From positions 1-64,000 of the forward strand of contig NZ_DASVGN010000014.1 of NCBI RefSeq assembly GCF_036379515.1: DNA of 64,000 nt, written 5' to 3'. Each line of letters begins with the position of its first letter. Position 1 is the stretch's first letter. Made by a program: the position numbers and the translations under genes. The notes below the pieces were generated by a model. The model worked only from the letters and a program-made list of their open reading frames with translations. It did not search any database and was not told where the DNA came from. The stretch is from Castellaniella sp036379515. GTDB lineage: Bacteria > Pseudomonadota > Gammaproteobacteria > Burkholderiales > Burkholderiaceae_B. Below are positions 1 through 8,769 of the stretch, in pieces.

Positions 1-220
1 CGGCATCAGCAAACAGCGCTACAAAGGCCTGGGTGAAATGAACCCCGAGCAGCTCTGGGACACCACCATGGACCCCGCCTCACGTCGCCTGCTGCAAGTG
101 CGCGTCGAAGACGCCATCGCGGCTGATGAGGTGTTCGTGACACTGATGGGAGACGCGGTGGAACCCCGCAGGGCGTTCATTGAAGAACACGCGCTGCAGG
201 CGGGGAATATTGACGTTTGA
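1..220 (+). CDS. gyrB: DNA gyrase subunit B, C-terminal end (5' truncated by window)
   Basis: The open frame runs into the window from the left (codons from position 2) and ends at 220. It encodes the last 72 residues of the GyrB/ParE C-terminal region, including the conserved QRYKGLGEMNPEQLW motif and an ending of the form QAGNIDV, typical of GyrB. GyrB is the ATPase subunit of DNA gyrase, which introduces negative supercoils in the cytoplasm. The ATPase and most of the TOPRIM domain lie outside the window. In betaproteobacteria gyrB usually sits near dnaA-dnaN, so this is probably close to the replication origin (inference). Confidence 0.95.
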   Translation, partial: GISKQRYKGLGEMNPEQLWDTTMDPASRRLLQVRVEDAIAADEVFVTLMGDAVEPRRAFIEEHALQAGNIDV

Positions 221-267
221 GGCTTGTTAGTTTTCAGATAAGTTGGCCATTCATAGGAAAAGAGGAA

Positions 268-290
268 ATGACCGCCTAATTGGCGGTCAT
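268..290 (+). terminator. Hairpin downstream of gyrB, likely terminator
   Basis: A perfect 9-bp stem (ATGACCGCC and GGCGGTCAT) encloses a 5-base loop 48 bases after the gyrB stop. The following TCTTCT is only a weak T tract. Because the palindrome is symmetric it could also stop minus-strand transcripts coming out of hxsC (stop at 446). From 291 to 445 no gene is evident. Confidence 0.6.
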
Positions 291-445
291 CTTCTAAATG
301 CTTTGGCGTGATGCCTCAGCAGATAGCCTGCACTTCCATATCGGCATCGAGACCATGAATGCAGGCAGACGCCATTAGCTGCACGCGCTTGCTTTGCATA
401 CTGCGACTCAACACAGCGAAATCTCAGCGAAGAGGGCAAACCTAA

Positions 446-1672
446 TCATTGTAACCGTGCACTGTGAACATCATCCAAGAAAGGAGCTATATGATCGCTG
501 TGTCGGTACTGGACCTGTGTTGAGAAAAAACCGCCACAAACGCCTCTCTTCGCACAACCCGCGCATTCTGGAAGATACTCGTTCTTCCAATCAGATATCG
601 CCTTTCTGCACTCCCTCTCAACATCATGATTTACGACGCACAACTGGTGGTTATAAACGGAAATCCTCAGCCCCGAAGACTTGAGCACCTCCACAGCGGT
701 GGAAAGCTCGTCTTTATAATCAAACGGATCTACCCAGAGCGTATCCAGGTTCGCGCGTGCAAACCCAGCAATCTCCAACCCCATAAGCGCCACGTGATCC
801 ACAAACAATAGGTTCCGCGCGATAAACTCGCACGTTTTTACCAAGCGGGGGAGCGTCTGCTTATGTATCACAAAACGGATCTCAACCCTTACTCCTAGTT
901 GTTTGAGATTCAAAATTCCTTTGAGAGTTTCATCGAAGGCACCACGCGACTGCACGACGAAGTCATGCGTCACAGGATCGTCTGAGTAAAGTGGAATCCC
1001 AATTTGAAAATCTGGATGACCCACGGCGGCCAGCTTAGCAGCGAAGTTCCTATCCGAAAACGCTCGACCATTGCTCAATACATCTAGGGATGTGTTCGGA
1101 AGATTCACCTTCGCAGCAGCAACGAGCGATATAAAGCCATCTCCATAAAGGGTAGGCTCCCCCCCAGTGAACCCAATGTTCTCCGTATCCCGTGGAATCA
1201 TTTGAAGAAGCGCATTTGCCTCCTCCAAGAGCCAACTATCATCTACATTCTTCGGAGGTTGACTGCACATCAAGCAATGATGATTGCACTGCTCTGTCAG
1301 GAGAATCGAATTGTTTGGGGTGTTTCGACGAAAGACAACCGATATCCTTTCTGATTCAGGTGTTATGCGGACTATATCCCCCTCCGCAAGATAACTGTAA
1401 TCGTTCGGGAGTAAATATGCGGGAACTAGACCCACCACACCTTGAGCCTCCAGAAGGATATTCTTTCCAGAATCTCTTTCAAGAACCAGAATCACACCAA
1501 AACCGTCAATATCTTCAGAGACGCCACAAATATCTTCGGATCGAAGGAGGAGCGCATACTTTCCACGTGCCCCTTGTGGAAGATCGACTCTAGTCGTAAC
1601 ATACAGTAACTCAGAACCTAAGGTACCACGATTTTCAGAAATCTCGCTAACACGCCCGCGTAATTTAAGCAT
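446..1672 (-). CDS. hxsC: His-Xaa-Ser system radical SAM protein HxsC
   Basis: Predicted radical SAM peptide maturase of the Hxs system. The chosen start (ATG at 1672) overlaps the frame-corrected hxsB stop as TGATG and gives 408 residues; the longer open frame upstream is really the hxsB 3' end read in another frame. The radical SAM cluster motif is CNHHCLMC (Cys 129, 133, 136), followed by a GGEPT motif that binds SAM. Near the C terminus CAGCAKRGVCGG suggests ligands for an auxiliary Fe-S cluster. It is the last gene of the cluster hxsA-hxsD-hxsB-hxsC. Family assignment rests on gene order, the HxS-repeat substrate and sequence pattern. The chemistry on the peptide is unknown. Base composition is clearly lower in GC than the surrounding chromosome, suggesting transfer. 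Confidence 0.85.
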   Translation of the reverse strand: MLKLRGRVSEISENRGTLGSELLYVTTRVDLPQGARGKYALLLRSEDICGVSEDIDGFGVILVLERDSGKNILLEAQGVVGLVPAYLLPNDYSYLAEGDIVRITPESERISVVFRRNTPNNSILLTEQCNHHCLMCSQPPKNVDDSWLLEEANALLQMIPRDTENIGFTGGEPTLYGDGFISLVAAAKVNLPNTSLDVLSNGRAFSDRNFAAKLAAVGHPDFQIGIPLYSDDPVTHDFVVQSRGAFDETLKGILNLKQLGVRVEIRFVIHKQTLPRLVKTCEFIARNLLFVDHVALMGLEIAGFARANLDTLWVDPFDYKDELSTAVEVLKSSGLRISVYNHQLCVVNHDVERECRKAISDWKNEYLPECAGCAKRGVCGGFFSTQVQYRHSDHIAPFLDDVHSARLQ

Positions 1673-3140
1673 CAGCTCGCCCACTTGCGAAACAGCTTTT
1701 TTACGAATGAATCGGACTCCATACGGCCAACCAGGGTTCTGAATATATGCATGTTTCTGGAGCAGAACTCGCTGTCCCACTTCTTGCCGCAGAAGTCGTG
1801 CTGTTGCCCCAGTGAAAAACTGGGTCAGCGCCGCACCACGGCTCAAAGGCACAATCGTTACACATCGGTGACGAGTATGCGAAGCTCTCATCTAGTGCTG
1901 TCAAGAAGGTGTCATTAGTGAAAATTTTTTCAAAGCTATCCGACACAGAGCCAAGTTTAAATGTCTCATCCCCCATCTCTGCCAGCATCCGTGCCTCATC
2001 ACTTGCATAAACAGAGCCGTCATAGTTATAGACCACTGCTCCCGTACCAACTCCAGCAGGGGAAGTCAGATCAACGTAACCAGGGTCCTCATCCTTGAAC
2101 ATCTTGGTAACTATAGTAGATGCGTAATATTCCCGAAAATCAATGCCGCGACGATTTAGATCAATAACATAATCGAGACCATCGTCATAAAATTTTAGCC
2201 ACTGAGAAGCGTTATATGCTCGTATGGCCTTTGTTTTGACTGCAAAGCCATATGGAGAGAGTGGCCTCAGAAACACTCCCGGAAGCCCTTGACGCAAGTA
2301 CTCATCAATTATTTCCCGCACAAATGGAAGGCTGGAGGCAGTTGTCGTCATCAGCGCACTGACCCTGTCGCGACCAAGCATCTGTCTCGCGCGTTGGATC
2401 CCAGATACGGCACGAAAGTAAGAATCGCCACCTGGACGAGGACGATTCTTATTGTGCAATCCTTCCGGGCCGTCTAACGACGTAGATATAAAAATATCAT
2501 GTTCTTTGCAAAACTCGAGCATTTCGTCAGTAACGACTGCGAGGTTGGTTGCTGCGACGAACGATATACTTTTCGGATTTGGCAGCTGCGCATTCCACTC
2601 CGTGGACTTTGCCACGACATGCTTCATTAGTTCGAAATTAAGAAACGGCTCTCCTCCTTGAAACTCGATCTTGATCGCCTGATTTGGTGACGACAACGCT
2701 AACACTATAGATTTGTCTGCGTTTTGCTCAGACATATCGTATGCGGTTTTGTTTTCCGACTGCCGAGACACCTGGCAATAAGGACAAGCATGTTCACACC
2801 GTAACGTCAGGACAAAGATATGCAATCCAGTCCAATGAGAGACTCTTTCGTTTCGAGTTCTCACCTTTAGCGCGAGGAAATCTGGCCCTAGCCTCGAATG
2901 GTGATCGGCAATAAAATGACGAGACCGTAGGGAGACATACTCGGGTGCCTTGGGAGAGAGGCGATGGTCTACCAATTCTTCTATTACAGAACGCCCGAGT
3001 ATCTCGTACTCCCCTGCCATATTGGTCACAACATAGTGATCGCCATCTAGTTTCGTGAATCTAAATGGGAGCAGCTTATAACTGGGAGCCGCGTCGTCTG
3101 CCAACTCTGCGTAATATTCAACGCCTCGAAAACCGCTCAT
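1672..3140 (-). CDS. hxsB: His-Xaa-Ser system radical SAM protein HxsB, frameshifted near the 3' end
   Basis: Radical SAM protein with CEHACPYC (Cys 115, 119, 122) and FQGGEP, and a SPASM-like C-terminal region CNDCAFEPWCGADPVFH. As written, the frame stops at 1701 after an unrelated Ala/Ser/Thr-rich tail. Inserting one G in the run GGGG (plus-strand 1807-1810) restores a natural tail, WGQQHDFCGKKWDSEFC and on to KWAS, ending with a stop at 1672 that overlaps the hxsC start as TGATG. The corrected protein is 489 residues. The lost tail contains cysteines likely to ligate an auxiliary cluster, so the frameshift would probably inactivate it unless it is a sequencing error or is bypassed. The start overlaps the hxsD stop by 4 bases. 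Confidence 0.85.
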
Positions 3141-3505
3141 TCGACCCCTTCTGTGGGTGGGGCATCGGAAATCAATCCTGTGCGAGAGAATGCATGCGCC
3201 AGTATAAGATTTCGAACACCCTCTGTCTCCGTTCGAACCACTTCACGCATCCGCTGATCTAGCACCTCATCTCGGAGTGATTGTGCGAGCAACTCTGCAT
3301 CCTTCACCTTCGGATAGATACTTACCAAGATCTTTGTTGCTTCACTAGTTTGGCAAATATCAAATGAAGCCAAGTGAGAAAGCCTATGGCAAGCCTTTTG
3401 AACCACCAATATTGGGAACGTAGCTGCATCGAAAGATACTTGCCTTGGTTCAGAGATGTTCACTGGTAACTGCGCAGCTATATTTTTTCGTACTCTCGCC
3501 TTCAT
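3137..3505 (-). CDS. hxsD: His-Xaa-Ser system protein HxsD
   Basis: Small protein of 122 residues with the conserved ending pattern RNLILAHAFS typical of HxsD, preceded by a helical segment rich in Glu and Arg (LLAQSLRDEVLDQRMREVVRTE). Its role is unknown; in characterised-by-context families it always accompanies the two Hxs radical SAM proteins and may act as a leader-binding or accessory protein (inference). It starts two bases after the hxsA stop and overlaps hxsB by 4 bases, indicating a tightly coupled operon. Confidence 0.8.
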   Translation of the reverse strand: MKARVRKNIAAQLPVNISEPRQVSFDAATFPILVVQKACHRLSHLASFDICQTSEATKILVSIYPKVKDAELLAQSLRDEVLDQRMREVVRTETEGVRNLILAHAFSRTGLISDAPPTEGVE

Positions 3506-3507
3506 GG

Positions 3508-3795
3508 TCAGTACGACGAACGATGACTAGAGTGACTAGAATGCGAATAATGAGAATGATGGTATGCAACCAAGTTGCCGCTTGCCGAAGGCTTCATAAG
3601 AAACGAGTGCAGATCCTTGCCGAGGTTGTACACCCGAATGTTGTTGATACCTGGGGAAGACTGAACGTTTTCGCTCTTGGACTGGATTCCCGAAGGCCCC
3701 TCCACCGGTTGCTGGACTTTCGCACTGGCGGTAGCGCCCACTGAAATGGCGGCCGTTGCCGTCGCGACTGAAACTAGAAACGGATGCTTCTTCAC
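3508..3795 (-). CDS. hxsA: His-Xaa-Ser repeat peptide HxsA (predicted substrate)
   Basis: A 95-residue protein starting at GTG 3795 behind GGGGGAA. Residues 1-25 form a signal-peptide-like segment (MKKHPFLVSV, small hydrophobic core, ATASA cleavage site). The C terminus carries five tandem H-x-S triplets, HHS HYS HSS HSS HRS (residues 79-93), then SY. This is the hallmark of the presumed modified peptide of the Hxs system. The two radical SAM enzymes downstream are expected to modify the repeat region. The short length places it with the short HxsA forms rather than those carrying extra peptidoglycan-binding domains. Confidence 0.85.
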   Translation of the reverse strand: MKKHPFLVSVATATAAISVGATASAKVQQPVEGPSGIQSKSENVQSSPGINNIRVYNLGKDLHSFLMKPSASGNLVAYHHSHYSHSSHSSHRSSY

Positions 3796-4153
3796 AGTGA
3801 TTCCCCCAGCGTAGACACAATTTGTTAACCCGTAGATCTGTGTTTAGCATGGGACAAGAAATTCTGCAATTGGATCTATCGCTAGCAGGACCAGCTGTCT
3901 ATTTGTGGCCTGACACAATCACATTAGGTCGGTGCACAGGACAGCTTCTAGCGCGATCTGAAACCACCTAACGACGCTTGCGGGCCGTTTCCGTTGGTAG
4001 TAGAGCGTAACGAATATAAAGGCAATAATTACTTCACCTTGCTGATTATTTATACAGCTCTCGACCGCCGTCAACCCGGATGCCCCTTTTTTGTGAGAGG
4101 GCGCCTATTCAGGCGGATGGAGAAAAATGCTTGCAAATCAATCGGCTAAGAAT

Positions 4154-4391
4154 TTAGAGACTGTTGATCACCTTCCTGATGGCCAAGAGGTACGCGGCCG
4201 AAAAGGTGCCTTTTGCCATCTTGGCTGACAGTCCTTTTTCCGACTCGCGAATCTCGCGCTTCTCCGGCGGGGGCACTCACGGCCTTCAGGCGTAGGTTCT
4301 TCTGCGCGATCAGCATCCGCAACAGGTACGACGCCTTTTTCTCGTAGTCTCGCAGACCTGCGCTCTTTGGCTTGGCCCGGGGCAAGCGCAC
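4154..4391 (-). pseudogene. Decayed gene fragment, unrecognised, frameshifted
   Basis: Two overlapping minus-strand frames look like one broken gene. One reads LRDYEKKASYLLRMLIAQKN and continues to LRLKAVSAP; after a run of five G (plus-strand 4269-4273) the sense moves to a second frame that reads EKGLSAKMAKGTFSAAYLLA and ends IRKVINSL with a stop at 4154. I do not recognise the family. It lies in a gene-poor stretch (3796-4885) between the Hxs cluster and a LysR gene, next to an IS66-like remnant. The rest of that stretch (3796-4150 and 4650-4885) shows nothing I can name apart from the expected upstream region of hxsA. Confidence 0.35.
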
Positions 4392-4419
4392 TGTAAGCGT
4401 CTGGCGACCTCATATTGAC

Positions 4420-4449
4420 ACGCCCGCGTGAGCGGGCGTTGTTTTCTTA
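4420..4449 (+). terminator. Rho-independent terminator, plus strand
   Basis: Perfect 8-bp GC-rich stem ACGCCCGC / GCGGGCGT with a GTGA loop (4420-4439), followed directly by TGTTTTCTT. No intact plus-strand gene ends just upstream, so it may be left over from a lost gene. Confidence 0.65.
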
Positions 4450-4540
4450 TCGAGCAGGTTGCCAGCGATGCGGCAGCAGCTCCGCGATGCGGCTATTCGG
4501 ATGCGTGGGTACCTGCACCACTGTGACGGCTGGATGAACC
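4447..4540 (-). mobile_element. IS66-type transposase C-terminal remnant
   Basis: The minus strand reads THPNSRIAELLPHRWQP followed by a stop at 4447. This resembles the extreme C terminus of IS66-family TnpC transposases, which end with an Arg-Ile-x-Glu-Leu-Leu-Pro pattern. Upstream sequence no longer matches, so only the tail remains. Assigned from memory of the family pattern; no alignment was run. Confidence 0.4.
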
Positions 4541-4885
4541 ACCTTCTCGACCAAGGCGAGAGCACCATCCTCAAACTCGCCGAATCGGCCAGCACCACTG
4601 CTTGGTCCGTCTCGCATCTGCTCATCGACGAATTTGCAAGCTGATACGTACGCAGGGGTGGACGGAAGAATTGGCCAACTATTCGTAAACACTTGGCCAG
4701 ACTTTCTGTGAAGACTTGAAGAAAGCCCCTTGAAAATCAGTAGGGACAATTCCCAAATTTTCTGTCTTCATCACGTCTGGGCATAGAACGGAATCGTAGT
4801 CGGGGGTCTCCATGAAGGAAGCGGCTGCTGGATGAGCGGGCGGCGATCAGGTAGGCTGCCCCGGCCGCGGCCGGCAGCAGGTGCC

Positions 4886-5809
4886 TCATATCGCAGCTCC
4901 ACGCAAAGGATGGATGGGCTCAGATTTGCCAAGAAGCTCGACCAGCCGCGACTCGATAAAGGAGAGTTCAAACCCCCGCCGTTGCGAGATCATGAACGTG
5001 AGCGCACCGATGTGCCAGGCCCGGCGTTCGAGTTCGACGAGCCGCCCGCTTGCCAGATCGTCTCGAACAAAGTGCCGAGGCAAGTGCCCCCAGCCGAGAC
5101 CGGCGTTCAGAAGATCACGCTTGGCGCCGAGATCATTGACTAGCCACTGACGCTTTCCGGCGACGCCCTGTTGGGCCTTTTCTGCTCCCGGCTGATTATC
5201 CGTAACGACAATCTGAACGTGTCTGCCGAACTCATCCATCGAGACGGGCTTCAGTGCTACAGCAAGGGGGTGCACAGGTGCACATACTGTCACCATCTCC
5301 GTCTCGCACAACCGGTGGCGTTCTATCGCATCGGGGTTCACCTCCGGCACGTTCTCTATCGTGACGGCCAAAGCACACACTCCTTCGAGCACCAGACTCT
5401 CGCCGCCTTGCATGGTCGTGATTCGCAAATTGATCACTGCGGTGGGGAATTCCGCTTGTAGTGTCTGCAAGCAGTCGATCAGGTGGGCGCGGGGGAAGTA
5501 GGCATCGATCGCAACCGATACCTGTGGCACCCCGGTTCTGGCGATCGAGCTGGCACGATTCTTCATCTCTTCCGTGCGTGAGATCACTGCCCGCGCATCC
5601 GGCAAAAGGCTGCCCCCCGCTGCGGTGAGCTGCGCCTTCCGTGTGTTTCGCTCGAACAGCTCGACATCGAATGCGCTTTCCAGCGCCTTGATTGCATGGC
5701 TGATGGCGGACTGCGCGCGCCGGAGCTCGCGCGCCGCACCAGAAAAACTTCCTTGATCGCATACGGCGACGAATGCACGCAGTTGGTTGATAGTGACGTT
5801 ATCAAGCAT
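4886..5809 (-). CDS. LysR-family transcriptional regulator
   Basis: A 307-residue LysR-type regulator: N-terminal winged helix (residues 1-65, FVAVCDQGSFSGAARELRRA with the SAISHAIKALE recognition helix) and a C-terminal periplasmic-binding-like effector domain. It is transcribed divergently from the SDR gene at 6062, and a perfect palindrome lies immediately upstream of its start (5814-5830), so it probably controls itself and the SDR/F420-reductase pair. The effector is not predictable. Confidence 0.9.
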   Translation of the reverse strand: MLDNVTINQLRAFVAVCDQGSFSGAARELRRAQSAISHAIKALESAFDVELFERNTRKAQLTAAGGSLLPDARAVISRTEEMKNRASSIARTGVPQVSVAIDAYFPRAHLIDCLQTLQAEFPTAVINLRITTMQGGESLVLEGVCALAVTIENVPEVNPDAIERHRLCETEMVTVCAPVHPLAVALKPVSMDEFGRHVQIVVTDNQPGAEKAQQGVAGKRQWLVNDLGAKRDLLNAGLGWGHLPRHFVRDDLASGRLVELERRAWHIGALTFMISQRRGFELSFIESRLVELLGKSEPIHPLRGAAI

Positions 5810-5813
5810 ATTT

Positions 5814-5830
5814 CATCTATTTAATAGATG
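5814..5830. promoter_or_regulatory. Palindromic operator in the LysR/SDR divergent region
   Basis: CATCTATTTAATAGATG is a perfect 8+1+8 inverted repeat ending 4 bases upstream of the LysR start codon. It fits autoregulation by the LysR protein. The remainder of the 252-bp divergent gap (to 6061) holds no gene I can support. Confidence 0.6.
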
Positions 5831-6061
5831 GTATTAAGCAATTTTTAGTCAATTGTTTTGATGCGTCAAGAACCTTAGACTGATTTCTAGCTTCAACAAA
5901 AGGCGCCGACTCGGCGACACATCATGAACAGACTCAGGACAGCAGCTTCATGACCGCCGGCAAGGCTGCCGTTGACGGTGGCCTGGCGCAACTCTGAGAC
6001 CTCACGCCCGGCTGGTCGCCGCAGCGGTCCGGCCAAGCGAACATCCCTAAAGGAAAATCAC

Positions 6062-6829
6062 ATGGAACACTCTCTCACAGGAAAAGCGGCTCTCGTCACC
6101 GGAGCATCGCGAGGTATTGGCCGCGCCATTGCCGAACGTCTTGCAAAGGATGGCGCAACGGTTGCGTTGACTTACAACGCCAGCAAATCTGGCGCAGACG
6201 AGGCGGTCGCGGTCATTGAGAAAGCGGGAGGCACTGCGTTCGCAATCCACGCAGACCTCGTTGACCCGGCGACTGTCCCGACCCTATTTGCAAGGCTCGA
6301 TGATGAGCTCACCAAGCGAAACGGAAGCAAGACCCTCGACATCCTGGTCAACAACGCTGGCAATTCCGGCTGGGTCGGCTTCAAAGATGCGACGCCGGAC
6401 AGTTGGGACACTCTGATGGCAGTCTACGCCCGCGCGCCCTTCTTCATCGCCCAGGCTGCCCTTGATCGTCTGGCCGACGGTGGACGCATCATCAACATCT
6501 CTTCCGCCGCCGCCACAAAGCCTATGACCGCCGCACCCGTCTATTCGATGGCCAAGGCGGCCATCAACACCTTGACGCATGTGCTCGCGTCCGAGCTGGG
6601 GCCGCGCGGAATCACAGTGAATGCCGTTGCGCCGGGCTATACGCGCACGGATGCAAATGCCGCCTTTCGAGAGAACCCCGAGCTCGTGGAGGCGGTCGAG
6701 GCCGAAATCGCGCTGGGACGCTTTGGCGAACCCTCGGAAATCGCCGCCGTCGTGGCATTCCTGGCTTCCAATGAAGGCCACTGGGTGACTGGCCAGACAA
6801 TCGAGGCAAGCGGCGGCTACAAGCTCTGA
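6062..6829 (+). CDS. SDR-family oxidoreductase
   Basis: Classical short-chain dehydrogenase/reductase of 255 residues. The Rossmann motif TGASRGIGRA lies near residue 15, NNAGNS in the middle, and the catalytic YSMAKAA (YxxxK) near residue 160. I chose ATG 6062, preceded by AAAGGAAAA, over the longer open frame from 5972, because family members begin just before the TGxxxGIG motif. Cytoplasmic NAD(P)H-dependent enzyme; substrate unknown. It is followed 25 bases later by the F420-reductase-like gene, likely in one operon controlled by the divergent LysR. Confidence 0.9.
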   Translation: MEHSLTGKAALVTGASRGIGRAIAERLAKDGATVALTYNASKSGADEAVAVIEKAGGTAFAIHADLVDPATVPTLFARLDDELTKRNGSKTLDILVNNAGNSGWVGFKDATPDSWDTLMAVYARAPFFIAQAALDRLADGGRIINISSAAATKPMTAAPVYSMAKAAINTLTHVLASELGPRGITVNAVAPGYTRTDANAAFRENPELVEAVEAEIALGRFGEPSEIAAVVAFLASNEGHWVTGQTIEASGGYKL

Positions 6830-6854
6830 CGCACCGAAAAGCCAAGGAGAATAT

Positions 6855-7454
6855 ATGAGTTACGCAATTATCGGTTTTGGCAAGATTGGCCGCGCTCTTG
6901 CAAAAGCGTTTGTCCGCAATGGCATCGAGGTGTCCGTTGCAACCACGCGTGACCCGGCAAGCTTTGCATCCGATGCCGCCGCAATCGGGCCCACGATCAT
7001 TCCCAAAACCTTGGCGGAGGCCCTCAAGGCCGACACCATCTTTTTGGCTGTCCGTTTCGAGTCGCATCCGGATGTCGCGAAGGCGCTGCCCGACTGGAAG
7101 GGGAAGACCATCATCGACGCGATGAACACCTTGGCCGCGCTTGAGGAACTGGGGGGTCTCCCATCCTCTGCCGTCGTCGCGAAGGCGTTCACTGGAGCCC
7201 GCTTGGTGAAAGGCTTCAACCATTTGGCCGCCGCCGTCCTTGCCCAAGACCCGGCCGCACACGGTGGCAGACGAGTTGTGTTCCTGGCGAGCGACGATGA
7301 CGGCGCAGCGGCGTCGGTGGCGGCTCTGGCCGAGCGGCTGGGCTTCGCGCCTGTCAATCTTGGGGCGCTCGCCGAGGGGGGCGCGCTCGTGCACGCACGG
7401 GACGGGACCTGGGGACCCCTGATCTTCCAGGACCTGTTCAAGAAGGAGTCGTGA
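6855..7454 (+). CDS. NADPH-dependent F420-reductase-like NAD(P)-binding protein
   Basis: A 199-residue protein with an N-terminal dinucleotide-binding motif GFGKIGRALA and the conserved DAMNTL and KGFNHLAA segments of the COG2085 family (F420:NADP oxidoreductase-like). In proteobacteria lacking F420 these act as NADPH-dependent reductases of unknown substrate. AAGGAG precedes the start at good spacing. It is the second gene of the SDR operon. The complete length suggests it is intact. Confidence 0.85.
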   Translation: MSYAIIGFGKIGRALAKAFVRNGIEVSVATTRDPASFASDAAAIGPTIIPKTLAEALKADTIFLAVRFESHPDVAKALPDWKGKTIIDAMNTLAALEELGGLPSSAVVAKAFTGARLVKGFNHLAAAVLAQDPAAHGGRRVVFLASDDDGAAASVAALAERLGFAPVNLGALAEGGALVHARDGTWGPLIFQDLFKKES

Positions 7455-7519
7455 ACGACGTATCACCGTCATACGGCAGGTGTTGCCGCCGGTGTAATAC
7501 TGACCCCCTGGGAGGTGCG

Positions 7520-7548
7520 GCTGTGCCTGCGTGACGCGCAGGCACAGC
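7520..7548. repeat. Perfect 12-bp inverted repeat in a gene-less gap
   Basis: GCTGTGCCTGCG and CGCAGGCACAGC flank a 5-base loop. No T tract follows, so it is not a clear terminator. It lies in 7455-7674, which also holds CTGACCCCC at 7499-7507 and reading-frame debris (NASTVAVDLLVATGTEESLA on plus), suggesting the scar of a lost gene or insertion. Confidence 0.45.
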
Positions 7549-7674
7549 AGTACACGCTGCGCAAAGCGCGGGCAGGAGGTGCTCTTCGATAATGCCAGCA
7601 CTGTGGCCGTCGACCTGCTGGTCGCCACAGGGACCGAAGAATCCCTTGCGCTGCTCCGCGACAGCGCGATCCGG

Positions 7675-8604
7675 CTATTGGTTAGTCAAGCAATTACTGG
7701 TCGCAGCGTGCCTTGCAACAAATTCTCTGAGCCACGCCTGGGCAGGGTGAGAGTCATTGCGCCGGTGCCAGATAAGGCCGAATACGACCTCAGGCAACGA
7801 GATCGGTGGCGGAAATAGCACCAACTTGCGGCCGACCGGCGAGTGAAGGGCGACACGCTTCATGACTGTGGCCGTCATGCTCGTTCGAGCCACGATGGCC
7901 GGCACCGCGAACATCTGCGGCAGCGTCAACCCCAGCCTGCGCTTCTTGCCTTGTTGAGCAAGAGCCTGATCCACAAGACCATGCCTTTCTCCCTCGGGAG
8001 AGACGAGCACATGAGGCAGGGCAAGGTAGGTTTCCATGCTCATTCCGCGCCTCGCTGCGGGATGATCGCTGGCAACAATGGTGACGAACTCGTCCTGCAA
8101 GATAGGACGCGTCAGTATTCGGCGATCCGAATGCGTGGGCGGCACGCCGATAGCCGCATCGATCGCACCTGCGTCGAGCAGGTCGACCGCATGATCGCGG
8201 TCGTTGAAAGCATGCACGTCCAATGACACGCCTGGCGCCTCCTTTCCAAGTGCCTGCAGCAATGAAGGCAGCAACACGAAGGCCGGATAGTCAGACAGTC
8301 CCAATTTGAAGGTCAACGAAGCCTTCTCGGGTAGGAACTGGGGCTCCTTCACGAGCGTTGATTCGATCTGTCGCAATGCCTGCGCGATCGGTTCGGACAA
8401 GTCTCGTGCACGCGCTGTAGGCAGCAGGCCGCCGGTGCCGCGCAAGAACAGCGGGTCGCCGAAGAACTTGCGCAACCTGGAAAGCGCTGCACTCATCGCC
8501 GGCTGACTTACACCGACCTGGGTTGCAGCCCGAGTCACATTCCGCTCGTTCATCAGGGCGTCGAAAGCCACCAGCAGGTTCATATCGATGCCATGAAAAT
8601 TCAT
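7675..8604 (-). CDS. LysR-family transcriptional regulator (NodD/SyrM-like class)
   Basis: A 309-residue LysR protein beginning MNFHGIDMNLLVAFDALMNE with the QPAMSAALSRLRKFFGDPLF recognition region, the pattern of the NodD/LeuO/SyrM-like subclass. The effector-binding domain follows. It is divergent from the MDR oxidoreductase at 8770, and the AT-rich gap between them (8605-8700, AATAAATATATATA) is a plausible shared control region. Confidence 0.9.
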   Translation of the reverse strand: MNFHGIDMNLLVAFDALMNERNVTRAATQVGVSQPAMSAALSRLRKFFGDPLFLRGTGGLLPTARARDLSEPIAQALRQIESTLVKEPQFLPEKASLTFKLGLSDYPAFVLLPSLLQALGKEAPGVSLDVHAFNDRDHAVDLLDAGAIDAAIGVPPTHSDRRILTRPILQDEFVTIVASDHPAARRGMSMETYLALPHVLVSPEGERHGLVDQALAQQGKKRRLGLTLPQMFAVPAIVARTSMTATVMKRVALHSPVGRKLVLFPPPISLPEVVFGLIWHRRNDSHPAQAWLREFVARHAATSNCLTNQ

Positions 8605-8769
8605 ATGACGAATAAATATATATACGGCTTATTTGTTAGACAGATTGTACCGCCAGTCCCAAAATTTCATCACTGATAGCAACCAGAACCGGAAAAAGCG
8701 ATGAACACCTCCAACACTGACCTCTCCGAACGAATTCGCACTGATCGACTCAATTCAATGAGGCATCCT

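Noticed and set aside
1673..1891. Upstream extension of HxsC to 481 residues
   Set aside because: This stretch is the hxsB 3' region in a different frame; the start at 1672 overlaps the corrected hxsB stop.
3508..3560. Repeated CAT-x-x-TCA-like triplets suggesting a DNA tandem repeat or CRISPR-like unit
   Set aside because: The periodicity is explained by the HxS codons of hxsA; no spacer structure and no CRISPR array is seen anywhere in the window.
4459..4644. Plus-strand frame resembling a recombinase C-terminal domain (GESTILKLAESA)
   Set aside because: The match is short and the opposite strand has a better IS66-like ending, so no recombinase is claimed.
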